Translations under genes and position numbers: made by a program
Assembly: GCF_039710355.1 (NCBI RefSeq)
Contig: NZ_JBDKWZ010000023.1
Location: 53,148 to 117,147 of the forward strand
Direction of reading: 5' to 3'
Source of the DNA: Rapidithrix thailandica
Lineage (GTDB): Bacteria > Bacteroidota > Bacteroidia > Cytophagales > Flammeovirgaceae
DNA: 64,000 nucleotides
Part shown: in pieces, positions 54,755 through 63,754 of the stretch
Position numbering within the stretch: the first letter of the stretch is position 1
Layout: every line of letters starts with the position of its first letter
Notes under the pieces: model-generated
Told to the model about the DNA's origin: nothing
Databases searched by the model: none
What the model saw: the letters and a program-made list of their open reading frames with translations, nothing else

Positions 54755-55033
54755 TATAGTACAAGAAAGGGGAAGAATTTTTTTCAATATACTTTTTACT
54801 TTCCAAAGTTAACGGATGCATATCTGCATCATAAATTTTAATACACTGTATATCAATAGATTATATAAACCAAATAACACAAATGCACACTGTATTTCAC
54901 TTCGGTAGAAAAACAGGGCAAAATTGCATTTCTAAAATCCATAAAATACTGAAGATCAATAAATATGAATCCTTTACTAACTATAATTATACCCTGCCTT
55001 ATCCTTGATGACCTTAACATATTTGATACATCA
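54755..55033. other. Intergenic region
   Basis: Low-complexity AT-rich sequence with no supported gene. Confidence 0.4.
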
Positions 55034-55708
55034 TCAGGTAAGTTTGCCATACAGTTTTATAATCTCCTGACAAGCTTTACGATCTTTCCCTAACACTACT
55101 ATTTTAGAGGAAGTATCCACTCGTTGAAGGATACAAGTATGGCTGATATGTAAACCGGCAATGGTTTTCATATGTTCTATCCAACTGTTCTCCAAAAATT
55201 GTTCGGATAGGTCCTTTGTTTCCAGAATCACAAAATTGTTCTTTCTAATAAAAGGAGAGATAAGCTTCAAACACGCTTCTGTGGCTTTTATTTCTTTGGG
55301 ATTTAAGGGGTTCAAAATACTCAAATATACTTCTGCATTTGCCAAATCGGAAAGCTTGGAGGTAAAATGGATCCTCTTCAATTCATTTATATAACTTTCT
55401 TCCAAACCTTTGTCAAGGTCCTTCCCCAAACTCTCTGTGCGATAATGATCCGAATCATAGGCAACTACCGGAACATGATTGGCCAGATCTAAAGATGTCA
55501 TTAAACTTTGGGTATTTAAACCGATGATTGCAAAACGCTGAGGCGTTAAAGCATTTTTGTACTCAGTGTTCGAACGAAGCCGGGTGGGATTTGCGACTTT
55601 TTTGTTCCCTTTCGAATGCAAAATTGGAGAAACCATGAGTGTATATTTCAGGTGAATACACTTCAAAGAAAAGGAATTTGGATACAGGGGTGTCATTTTT
55701 TCTACCAT
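55034..55708 (-). CDS. Truncated nucleotide-sugar dehydrogenase-like protein
   Basis: About 224 residues from ATG 55708. The pattern FAIIGLNTQSLMTSLDLANH, PVVAYDSDHYRTESLGKDLD, then LKRIHFTSKLSDLANAEVYL and KIVVLGKD reproduces the N-terminal NAD-binding domain of UDP-sugar dehydrogenases of the WbpO/TviB kind. The glycine-rich loop is altered (GLNTQSL) and the catalytic Cys domain and C-terminal domain are missing. It is probably a decayed or repurposed paralogue. Confidence 0.6.
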   Translation of the reverse strand: MVEKMTPLYPNSFSLKCIHLKYTLMVSPILHSKGNKKVANPTRLRSNTEYKNALTPQRFAIIGLNTQSLMTSLDLANHVPVVAYDSDHYRTESLGKDLDKGLEESYINELKRIHFTSKLSDLANAEVYLSILNPLNPKEIKATEACLKLISPFIRKNNFVILETKDLSEQFLENSWIEHMKTIAGLHISHTCILQRVDTSSKIVVLGKDRKACQEIIKLYGKLT

Positions 55709-55923
55709 TGGTAGAGAACTCACGGAAAACGGTCAAAAATTTCCGTTTTTTGAAAAGATATACCGAGGTATTTTCACTTATAAAACTACCTCAGGACTAA
55801 AAATTCCTACCTCAGCCCTTTCATCGCATTTAGTCCGGCCCTTTATTTAAAAACTTCATTGAAAAATTTTAGTCGTCTCGTATTACCCTGGATCAGCTCG
55901 CCAGTCTGAGACTTTCCGACTGG

Positions 55924-56434
55924 ATCAAATTGCCGATTTCAACTCTTCAAGGTTTAGAGAACCAAGCCTGTGTTAAAACTAAACAGCATTTTATTAAGAA
56001 ACCTTGAAGAGTTTTTACGCTCGTACTGGTGATGGCCCAGGGTCAGCTCTCCGCCCTGGGGTTGGTTGGCTGCCGGCTGTCCTTCCGGTTGGATAGAGCG
56101 TCTAAATAGCCCTACCCGGCTGCTGCCGTACACGGGTTGCTCTTTATACTGCTACTTACAGTGAGCAGAAGCTTTCCACTTATATTTCTTTTTCTTAAAA
56201 GGGTAGCAATCTTTTATTTGCGAACCGTTTGCGAATGGAGCAGGCAGCCAGCTGGGAAAAACGCGAAAACCAGCTGTGTGTAAAATCTGGCTTCTCGTCC
56301 AGCCTGTGTGAATTTTACTGTCTGCATGCGACCGCAAGGTGAGCCTATATAGGATTGTGGTTTTCTTTTTTAGCCTCTTATTTCTTTCACATGAAAAAGG
56401 AACAGCCGTGAACGAGGAACAGACCAAGCCAAAC
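55924..56434. repeat. Duplicated RHS-flanking block, copy A
   Basis: This stretch is closely similar to 60938-61445 (copy B). Both begin at ATCAAATTGCCG inside RHS core sequence, contain the 73-bp inverted-repeat element, a piece of RHS core, and a 300-bp non-coding stretch ending near AAAGGAACAGCCGT. The block is the upstream flank of RHS tip cassettes. Confidence 0.75.
55941..56013. mobile_element. 73-bp inverted-repeat element, copy 1
   Basis: Arms AACTCTTCAAGGTTT (55941-55955) and AAACCTTGAAGAGTT (55999-56013) are perfect complements. The element interrupts RHS core coding sequence. An equal-length copy is at 60955-61027. Confidence 0.65.
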
Positions 56435-56473
56435 GTAAATAACTGCAAGGTGGAGACGGTGAAATATGAACCG

Positions 56474-56529
56474 TACTACCTTGCGGTTATTGAAGTGCAG
56501 GACGAGGGAGTACCGCAATGAACACCTTA
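56474..56529. repeat. Direct repeat flanking RHS tips, copy 1
   Basis: TACTACCTTGC...ATTGAAGTGCAGGACGA...GGAGTACC...CAATGAACACCTTA recurs with about five differences at 63699-63754. The two copies bracket the tip array and on the plus strand encode the same peptide end (YYLAVIEVQDEGVPQ and stop). They may be recombination joints. Confidence 0.6.
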
Positions 56530-56575
56530 TTGCCTGCCCTCCTGCCACTGAATATTGAAAACTTATTCTAGATAC

Positions 56576-56845
56576 TCAATCTTTTTTAGATCCTTTACTT
56601 TTTATCCAATCTTCATAGCTTTCTGATTTTTTCTTTGGAGGTGGTACTTCATCTAAGTTTCTATAAATAACAGCCTTTTTCTCCAAGAGTAAAGATATTA
56701 AGTACTTATTTGCTTCATTATCTTCTATTAGATGAATTTCTCTATAATTTAAATTAACTATCGTATATGAACCTTCACTACTAATAATCAATGCATGATC
56801 ATCTAAATTATTTAAAATATCTTTGTATTCTTCAAGGTTAATCAT
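56576..56845 (-). CDS. Candidate immunity protein for RHS tip 1
   Basis: An 89-residue acidic then basic protein (MINLEEYKDILNNLDDHALI), of unknown family. It starts 1 bp after the stop of the RHS-JAB gene. Tight placement directly after a polymorphic toxin is the hallmark of a cognate immunity gene. Function inferred from position only. Confidence 0.6.
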   Translation of the reverse strand: MINLEEYKDILNNLDDHALIISSEGSYTIVNLNYREIHLIEDNEANKYLISLLLEKKAVIYRNLDEVPPPKKKSESYEDWIKSKGSKKD

Positions 56846-56846
56846 A

Positions 56847-58388
56847 TCAATTTAGAGTTTTCGATTTTTTGTTAAACTTAACCTCAGGTCTCCTATAAGG
56901 TATTATAACAGATTCATCTTGATTTAATATTTTTAAAATCTCTATATCAGCTTTGCTGGGTATGGGATTCCCTGATGGGTGAGTGTGAAATATTAATTCA
57001 GTCTTTCCTGACTCAGATATCTGAAACCTCAACCGATTTTTTGTACCAAAATATAATTGAAAATTTTCAAGCCCATCTTCGGAAATCTCACGTATCAATG
57101 CAATTTCTTTATCTGGAACCATATCCATTAATTGCCTTGCTTGTGGAATAGTCAATTGTCCTTCTAATGGTATAGGCATAGGGCTTGGTCCAAATTTTTT
57201 AACTGCATCAAAAATTCTTGAAAATGAATTATTATCTAAGTCATCTTGAAGGAGTAAATATCTTGATTTTGATTGACCTAACATGTTAGGTTTAAGTAAT
57301 CGAGAAGATGATAAACCCAAACCCAAACCAATTATATCAATAGTTCCACCCATTAATCGTAAACCATCATCAAATGATATATCATTACCACTTGAATATC
57401 CTTCCTGGTAAAATCCATCTGAAAATTTAAACCCCCATGGTTTCCAATAAGTTTGGGTTGCAGATCCATTACCATTTAACAAATCTCCATAACCATAAGA
57501 AAACCCATTTGCTAAACCCGAACCCACACTAGTAACTGTATATACTGGTCCATCAATAGATGATTCAACTATGTTTATCCCAATTTCTACTACAATTTTA
57601 CCTGAATTAGATAAATCTTGTTCTGTGGTACCCGTCTTGCTCATACTAATACCCCAACCACTCATACCCTCCAGCCCATCTAAATCTATGTTGTAAATAG
57701 GATTATTACTAGCAAATTGGTAGGGGGTTAGTCCAGGGTAATCTTTAGCCAACGGATCCACCGACAAAAACTTCCCAATCTTCGGGTTGTACAAGCGGAA
57801 ACCGTAATCCTGGATCAGGTGCTGGTTGCCGAAGTCCTTGTCGTTTTCCTTCCCGTTAAAGCCGTAACGGTAGTTCTCATCCGAGTAGTTCCGCCCGGCC
57901 ATTTGTTTTCCAAAAGGAAAATAATCGGAAGCACTTAACACTTCGGAGGCCCGGCGGTTGTCTTTGTATTTCACCCGGTCGGTGATAGTCGCCAAAACAT
58001 TGCCCAAGTGGTTGCTTAGTTCGTACTGGCGGTGGCCCAAGGCCAGTTCTCCGGCTTGCGGTTGGCTCTCTTCTGCTTGTCCTTCCGGTTGGATAGAGCG
58101 TCTAAATAGCCCTACCCGGCTGCTGCCGTACATGGGTTGTTCGCTTACCTGCCGGTCTTTGTAGATGGCCAGCACATTGCCCGAGACTTCACCTGAGGCT
58201 TCATCCAAAGCCCCCCGTACATAGTGGGTCATCTTGGTGATAGCACCTACTTTCAGCCCCTTGTATACCCGGTTGCCCGAAGCATCGTAGCGGTATTCGG
58301 TAAAGTCTTCCCCCTTGGCCACTTTGCCGTACACCATCCAGTCGATTTGGGTTGTGCCTTTGTTGGTAACTTGGAGATGATTACAATT
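56847..58388 (-). CDS. Displaced RHS tip with C-terminal JAB/JAMM toxin domain
   Basis: The frame is open to 58388 but has no proper start and no long YD-repeat body, so it is a detached RHS C-terminus. It has YD motifs (DFTEYRYDASGNRVYKG), the RHS core end NYRYGFNGKENDKDF and GKFLSVDPL, then a variable toxin. Near the C-terminus HTHPSGNPIPSKAD (about residues 451-464 from the first Met) fits the JAMM metal motif H-x-H-x7-S-x2-D exactly. JAB domains are known toxins of polymorphic systems. An immunity candidate follows. Confidence 0.82.
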   Translation of the reverse strand, partial: NCNHLQVTNKGTTQIDWMVYGKVAKGEDFTEYRYDASGNRVYKGLKVGAITKMTHYVRGALDEASGEVSGNVLAIYKDRQVSEQPMYGSSRVGLFRRSIQPEGQAEESQPQAGELALGHRQYELSNHLGNVLATITDRVKYKDNRRASEVLSASDYFPFGKQMAGRNYSDENYRYGFNGKENDKDFGNQHLIQDYGFRLYNPKIGKFLSVDPLAKDYPGLTPYQFASNNPIYNIDLDGLEGMSGWGISMSKTGTTEQDLSNSGKIVVEIGINIVESSIDGPVYTVTSVGSGLANGFSYGYGDLLNGNGSATQTYWKPWGFKFSDGFYQEGYSSGNDISFDDGLRLMGGTIDIIGLGLGLSSSRLLKPNMLGQSKSRYLLLQDDLDNNSFSRIFDAVKKFGPSPMPIPLEGQLTIPQARQLMDMVPDKEIALIREISEDGLENFQLYFGTKNRLRFQISESGKTELIFHTHPSGNPIPSKADIEILKILNQDESVIIPYRRPEVKFNKKSKTLN

Positions 58389-58393
58389 TTATC

Positions 58394-59278
58394 TCAACCA
58401 ATAAGATTATCGTTTACCTTGCCGTTTAACAATGTAAACACCTCTCCTGTATCTGTAAGCACTTCCCCCAAATGTCTTTCCAAATCCATAACATCCATTG
58501 ATGCTGCAATTTTAAGGAGGATTTCTGTTTTGCTATTACCTGTAATACTCTTAAAAAACTCGTTACCCTCAAAAAATTCGTTTATATTGGTAATAATTTC
58601 TGAGTAGTTGTATTCTGATACCATCATATTTCCATATATAACACTTGCTCTTTCTCCCGATTGCTCAAAAAAGTCTTTGTACCGTTTACTTAGTCTTTTA
58701 GGGGTGCTAATTGTCAGGTGAACAAGTTCCCGGTCGTTGCCTTCAAAATCAATAGCCAGCGTTACATACAAATCAAAATCATCTGCCACCTCCGGTACAA
58801 AACGCTCCAAATTAACCGTTTCTTTTTCGTAAGAAAATGGGCAACCAAGAACGGCTTGTACAAGAGTTACCTTATAGGTAAGACAAGGTAAATCCTCGTT
58901 CAAAACAGCCTTCATATCACCTCCTTGTGTATCAAATGGAAACAGAATATTGCATTTCAGTAGCAACTCGTCCATACTACTTCCTATACGAATCTTTGAA
59001 AAAAAGCTGTTGATTACTTTTTCAATAGCTTCAAAAGCATAATCTGTTGAAAAGATCCGTTTTTTATTTACAAAACAAATAGGGCCGCTAATAAGCCAGG
59101 GCACAAAATGTTGATAGCTTTCCGGAGTAAAAACTACCCCGGAACAAAGCCTATTCTCTTGTCCTAAAAGACGAATACAGGAATATATATCCATATAGCT
59201 ACGGACCAATGTCCCCTTTGGTTTATAATTTTTTATATCGCAGCTAAGGTTTCCAATGCCTATTTCAAAGAAATCCAT
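58394..59278 (-). CDS. Immunity protein candidate with Imm8-like C-terminal domain
   Basis: A 294-residue protein. Residues about 120-250 (MKAVLNEDLPCLTYKVTLVQ, NLERFVPEVADDFDLYVTLA, LTISTPKRLSKRYKDF, ASVIYGNMMVSEYNYSEI) resemble the Imm8 family, whose hallmark is a DDF...CTP-type pattern. The N-terminal 115 residues are an extra domain. It lies downstream of RHS tip 2 and 6 bp before the start of the tip 1 fragment, so it probably protects against the tip 2 toxin. Confidence 0.65.
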   Translation of the reverse strand: MDFFEIGIGNLSCDIKNYKPKGTLVRSYMDIYSCIRLLGQENRLCSGVVFTPESYQHFVPWLISGPICFVNKKRIFSTDYAFEAIEKVINSFFSKIRIGSSMDELLLKCNILFPFDTQGGDMKAVLNEDLPCLTYKVTLVQAVLGCPFSYEKETVNLERFVPEVADDFDLYVTLAIDFEGNDRELVHLTISTPKRLSKRYKDFFEQSGERASVIYGNMMVSEYNYSEIITNINEFFEGNEFFKSITGNSKTEILLKIAASMDVMDLERHLGEVLTDTGEVFTLLNGKVNDNLIG

Positions 59279-59454
59279 ATCGTTTAATTTTAATGATGTT
59301 TTGTGTTTTTCAGCTTATTTTACTCAAACACAAAGAAAAGATTTAGCGAGGGATCAGTAATTATCTACTTTTGACACTACAGAATAGTAATTTTTACAAA
59401 TACAAAACACTTGAGAAGTTTAAAGCCTATCGTACTTCGATAAATATTGGATTA
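59279..59454. other. Gap between tip 2 toxin and its immunity candidate
   Basis: AT-rich, non-coding. Confidence 0.4.
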
Positions 59455-60942
59455 TTATTCGAACTCTATATGAGCATTTGTAACATGCTTAGCTTTGTCT
59501 TGGGGCTTCATATCATGTAATTTATCAATATAATTCCAATCCACATCGGGATCACGGAGAGTTTCCAAATCAATTTTATCTTTTTTAATGCGTACCCTTT
59601 TTCTTTCTTTAATGTAAAAGCCTTTTACAGTAAGTGTAACACCTTCTAGCGTTTCACCAGTCTTTAATTTTTTAAAAGCATCTAGTTTTTGAGGTTTGAT
59701 CCCCAAAAAGTCTGCTGCCACATCCAAAGCTTCATTCGCATTAATCTTTTTGGGTATAAAATCACTTCCAATTCTCTTCCAAGTATTAGCTACATCAAGG
59801 ACATAATTTCCAGCAGATTGAGGAACCACCTTCGTAATAGCAGCAACAGAACTAAAAGATTTTCCCAATGTAATTGGAGCGTTAAAGCCTTTCGCACTTC
59901 CTCCACCTGTAAATGCAGCTATTACTCCAGCACCATCCAACATACTAAGTCCAATACGTTCCTCTAAACTTTCTGCAGTCCATTCATAGGCAATAAAATA
60001 ATCAGTATTACAGTCAATACAATCTGTCTCTTTGACAGCATAAATACCGTACCTTGGATAAACTTTTCCACCCTTACCATCAGGGAATGAATAATGACCA
60101 TCTCTCATTACAAAGTTTAACCCAGAAGCAAAGGTCTCTAATGCCAAATATGCCACTGTTATTTCATTTGAATTTGCAAGAGTCACCTGATAGGCATTAG
60201 CGGGTTTGGGTTTATAAGGTTCCGCTCCATCCAAATCAATTGCTTGGATAGGCGTATTCCCCGCAAACTGATAAGGTGTATACCAAGGGTAAGACTTAAA
60301 CAGAGGATCCACTGACAAAAACTTCCCAATCTCCGGGTTGTACAGGCGGAAACCGTAATCCTGGATCAGGTGCCGGTGGCCGAAGTCCTTGTCGTTTTCC
60401 TTCCCGTTAAACCCGTAACGGTAGTTCTCATCCGAGTAGTTCCGACCGGCCATTTGTTTTCCAAAAGGAAAATAATCGGAAGCACTTAACACTTCGGAGG
60501 CCCGGCTGTTGTCCTTGTATTTCACCCGGTCGGTGATCGTGGCTAAAACGTTTGACTAGGCGTCTGCCCCAAGGTGGTTGCTCAGTTCGTACTGCCGGTG
60601 GCCCAGGGCCAGTTCTCCGGCCTGGGGTTGGCTCTCTTCTGCTTGTCCTTCCGGTTGGATGGAGCGTTTGAACAACCCTACCCGGCTGCTGCCGTACACC
60701 GGTTGCTCGCTTACTTGCTGGTCTTTGTAAATGGCCATTACATTGCCCAAGATTTCATCCGAAGCACCCCGTACATAGTGGGTCATCTTGGTGGTAGCAC
60801 CTACTTTCACCCCCTTGTACACCCGGTTGCCCGAGGCATCGTAGCGATATTCGGTAAAGTCTTCCCCTTTCACCACCTTGGCCACTTTGCCGTACACCGT
60901 CCATTCGATCCGGTCAATGCCTTCGTTGGCGTCTTTTATCAA
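59455..60942 (-). pseudogene. Displaced RHS tip 2, interrupted by an in-frame TAG
   Basis: Residues upstream of the stop (EWTVYGKVAKVVKGEDFTEY ... LALGHRQYELSNHLG) and downstream of it (VLATITDRVKYKD ... FGKQMAGRNYSDENYRYGFN ... GKFLSVDPL) are in the same frame. They are separated by a 15-bp insertion GCAGACGCCTAGTCA (near 60552-60566) that supplies the TAG. The C-terminal toxin region (about 200 residues, VVPQSAGNYVLDVANTWKRI, VTLTVKGFYIKERKRVRIKK) is not recognised. No start codon; a fragment in any case. Confidence 0.75.
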
Positions 60943-61445
60943 ATTGCCGGTTTCAACTCTTCAAGGTTTGAAAAACCAAGTCTATACTAAGACTAAACAG
61001 CACTTCATTAAGAAACCTTGAAGAGTTTTTACATTCGTATTGCCGGTGGCCCAAGGCCAGTTCTCCGGCTTGCGGTTGACTGGCTGCCGGCTGTCCTTCC
61101 GGTTGGATGGAGCGTTTGAACAGCCCTACCTGGCTACTGCCGTAGACGGGTTGCTCTTTATGCTGCTACTTACAGTGAGCAGAAGCTTTCCACTTATATT
61201 TCTTTTTCTTAAAAGGGTAGCAATCTTTTATTTGCGAACCGTCTGCGAATGGAGCAGGCAGCCAGCTGGGAAAAACGCGAAAACCAGCTGTGTGTAAAAT
61301 CTGGCTTCTCGTCCAGCCTGTGTGAATTTTTCTGTCTGCATGCGACCGCAGGCGAGTCTATACTGGGCTGTGGTTTTCTTTTTTAGCTTCTTATTTCTTT
61401 CATATGAAAAAAGAAAAAGGAACAGCCGTAGCGAGGAACACCAAT
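60938..61445. repeat. Duplicated RHS-flanking block, copy B
   Basis: Second copy of the block at 55924-56434. Differences are small (for instance GCCTATATAGG versus GTCTATACTGGG near the end), and the GAAAAAGGAACAGCC tail carries a short expansion. Confidence 0.75.
60955..61027. mobile_element. 73-bp inverted-repeat element, copy 2
   Basis: Arms AACTCTTCAAGGTTT (60955-60969) and AAACCTTGAAGAGTT (61013-61027) are identical to those of copy 1, with a similar 43-bp centre. It interrupts the RHS frame at GNLIKDANEGIDRIEW. Confidence 0.65.
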
Positions 61446-61458
61446 GAAGCCAACAAAA

Positions 61459-61507
61459 GAAAAAACAAGGCTATACAAGCTACGCAAAGCTTCGGCCTTG
61501 TTTTTTC
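61459..61507. terminator. Bidirectional hairpin terminator
   Basis: GAAAAAACAAGGC (61459-61471) and GCCTTGTTTTTTC (61495-61507) are perfect complements around a 23-nt loop, with T/A tracts inside the arms that favour termination on both strands. It lies downstream of the immunity genes of tip 3. Confidence 0.75.
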
Positions 61508-61656
61508 TGGCGTGCAGCCTGAGTCTGTACCGCAGATACTCCTTACTTCCTTGCAGCGATGGCAGCTCCCACCTTGACCAACCACGCGAATGTTAAATAC
61601 GGGTTATAAACCCTATGATAACCGTTCGTTATGCATTTGTTGAACAGTGGGTAATA
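61508..61656. other. Intergenic remainder
   Basis: No gene. The text near 61530-61570 (ACTCCTTACTTCCTTGCAG) is weakly like the direct repeats at 56474 and 63699. Confidence 0.3.
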
Positions 61657-62037
61657 TTAGCAAGTTGAATGGAATAGACCTCCTACAGGCTCTTTTTCGA
61701 CCAACGAGTTATAAAGTTCAATTGCCTGTGAGGTTTCCAAAATATGGTAAGGGATTCCTTTTTCCTCTAAGAAATTGATTGTCTCTATTGCTGTTCTAAG
61801 CCTTTCCCTTCTTCCTTTGGATAATATGATTTTTTTTGACCCATTGTCTATAAGTTCTTGAACATCTGTAACTTGAATACCTGGTACATGCCTAGTCTCT
61901 GTTTCTTTCCAGTCCCATTCCTTGCATCCTCCTGGAAAACATTTTACATCTTTAAAAACCTCTCCTTCAACTTTAACTTCTCCCCACTTATGAGAACTGA
62001 TAGATTTATTTTTTTTGTAATATGGCTCTTCTTTCAT
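61657..62037 (-). CDS. Mth938-like domain protein
   Basis: About 126 residues from ATG 62037 (MKEEPYYKKNKSI). The sequence SSHKWGEVKVEGEVFKDVKC, CKEWDWKETETRHVPGIQVT, KIILSKGRRERLR and EPVGGLFHSTC matches the Mth938/AAMDC (DUF498-type) domain closely, including the RHVPGI and HSTC ends. The family has no firm function. It follows the tip 3 immunity candidate by 18 bp and so appears to belong to the toxin/immunity cassette. Confidence 0.82.
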   Translation of the reverse strand: MKEEPYYKKNKSISSHKWGEVKVEGEVFKDVKCFPGGCKEWDWKETETRHVPGIQVTDVQELIDNGSKKIILSKGRRERLRTAIETINFLEEKGIPYHILETSQAIELYNSLVEKEPVGGLFHSTC

Positions 62038-62055
62038 GATAAAACAGTAGCTCAA

Positions 62056-62565
62056 TTAAACATTATCTATGATACCCAAAACTTCAGGGAAAGCTTTTTC
62101 TGCATTCATTACAATAAAACTAAAGCAGCCAAGAGCTTTTTCTGGTTCTTCATCAACAGTAATGCTAAAACAAATATCTTTGGAATCATCAAAAAGTAAA
62201 TTTTCAGAATCATCAAAATACCATTCATAAAGAGTTTCGCTACTTAAGCCATCATCCCAACTGTCTCCCAAATTTAAACCGTTAGAGTCTTCTCCTAATT
62301 CAGAAAATACTTTTTCTAAAAAAGCCTGCTTCAAACGTGCTTCAGGTTCTTTTTTACAGAAAAGAGCCATTAAGAAAGATTGATTAGAGAACTTCGATAA
62401 TTGAATATGGTCAAAAATACCAAGTAGTACCTCATCAAGTTTGAATTGATATGACAAACCATTAGAAGGTATTTCTACTAAAGAATCAGGTTTTAAAATT
62501 ATTGATGAATTTTTAATAGAATCAGTTATACTTTTTGGTTGAACAACTTTAAAAATCTTCTTCAT
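62056..62565 (-). CDS. Candidate immunity protein for RHS tip 3
   Basis: A 169-residue acidic soluble protein (MKKIFKVVQPKSITDSIKNS ... DDSKDICFSITVDEEPEK). No family recognised. It begins 4 bp after the tip 3 toxin stop, the usual place for an immunity gene. Confidence 0.55.
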   Translation of the reverse strand: MKKIFKVVQPKSITDSIKNSSIILKPDSLVEIPSNGLSYQFKLDEVLLGIFDHIQLSKFSNQSFLMALFCKKEPEARLKQAFLEKVFSELGEDSNGLNLGDSWDDGLSSETLYEWYFDDSENLLFDDSKDICFSITVDEEPEKALGCFSFIVMNAEKAFPEVLGIIDNV

Positions 62566-62569
62566 GATT

Positions 62570-63690
62570 TTAATCTAAATTAACCGCAGATTTAACATTA
62601 TATTTCTTTTTCAGTCCTTGCTGTATAGCATGTTGATAAGCTTTGGCTGCTTCTCTATTGCCACTATTGAACCTTGCCAAAGATCCAGAAGTCCAACTAA
62701 TTATATCAACATCATTTGGGTTTTTAAGCCTAATCGCAAAGCCTGTAAAATCACCTGCTTCACCATAACCTCTACTAGCTAGATGTCTAGCAAACCTTAA
62801 ATGTGATCTATTCCTAGGTAAAAAACCTGGAGGGGGATCGTTCGTATGCCAACTTTTATACACAAATACTTCTCCTGTTTCTTTATTAAGCACACCTGTA
62901 AAGCCTTGATTCACAGAATGCTTTCCTAAAGGAGAAAATCCACGTCCTTCTAAGTTAAATTTATTTGGTGATTTTGAAGGAAGTCCTGATAAAGATAAAG
63001 TTCCTGAAGCTAAATCTATAGCTGCACTTGCATATTTAGACCAAGTGGCAAACCTTAGATTGTTAGAACCTCCATAATATGATTCTGCTCCACCTCTTGT
63101 GATAGGTTCTGCATTTCCACTATTTTCTTTTGATTGGGTTGTCCGTGGCAAAAATCTTTCTCCTCATCCTAAGGTCTGCACTGGAATAGCCTCCCCATTC
63201 CTGACCTGTATATGGACTTGTTTTTGAGTTTGAATTATAACCTTCAGGAACTGCATCATATTCATTCCATTTACCTCCACCTGCATATTGCCAGCTTCCA
63301 TTATTATTTGATACAATTGCTTCAACCTTATATATCTCATCAGCTTTTTTACCTTTTGGACACGAAGGGCCATCTCCTAAAGGATCATTCATCAAGATAG
63401 GATTGTTGTCCATTGATGTATATGAGCTTTGCCAAGGGTAAGGTACGGGGTCTGTAGAAACCACCTTCCTATTGAAGGGTTGTACGGTCTAAAAAATGTG
63501 GTATAGTTGTCTTTGCCAGTGGAGGCATCCCCCTCCATCCCGTTAAAGCCATAGCGGTAGTTCTCATCCGAGTAGTTCCGCCCGGCCATTTGTTTGCCGA
63601 AGGGTGGACGGCTAGTCGCGGACAGCTTGTCAAAATAGTCCGAGGCACTCAGGACTTCGCTGGCCGGGCTGGCGCACCAGTAGAGATAAC
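62570..63690 (-). pseudogene. Displaced RHS tip 3 with toxin domain, frameshifted
   Basis: Three frames join: SEVLSASDYFDKLSATSRPP, GKQMAGRNYSDENYRYGFNG and FFRPYNPSIGRW; then VVSTDPVPYPWQSSYTSMDN and PILMNDPLGD; then the toxin AESYYGGSNNLRFATWSKYA, GKHSVNQGFTGVLNKETGEV and WTSGSLARFNSGNREAAKAY. Shifts lie near 63465 and 63140. The toxin part (about 150 residues) is unclassified. The RHS core here has a 27-bp in-frame insertion (DKLSATSRP). Confidence 0.7.
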
Positions 63691-63698
63691 TTTTGTTA

Positions 63699-63754
63699 TA
63701 CTACCTTGCAGGTATTGAAGTGCAGGACGATGGAGTACCACAATGAACACCTTA
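63699..63754. repeat. Direct repeat flanking RHS tips, copy 2
   Basis: Matches 56474-56529 with a few substitutions. It lies just upstream of the tip 3 fragment. Confidence 0.6.

Larger units (their letters stand above)
55724..56575. other. Region of RHS debris
   Basis: No intact gene. The minus strand holds out-of-frame RHS core pieces (EQPVYGSSRVGLFRRSIQPE, GELTLGHHQYE), a 73-bp inverted-repeat element and the first copy of a 0.5-kb duplicated block, listed separately. ORFs at 56152-56448 and 56339-56521 overlap on opposite strands and are not supported. Confidence 0.5.

Noticed and set aside
54853..55050. 65-codon minus-strand ORF
   Set aside because: Low-complexity hydrophobic sequence in an AT-rich gap overlapping the end of the truncated dehydrogenase gene; no support.
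56152..56521. Overlapping ORFs on both strands in the RHS debris
   Set aside because: Copy B of the same block (60938-61445) does not preserve either frame, so neither is likely to be a gene.
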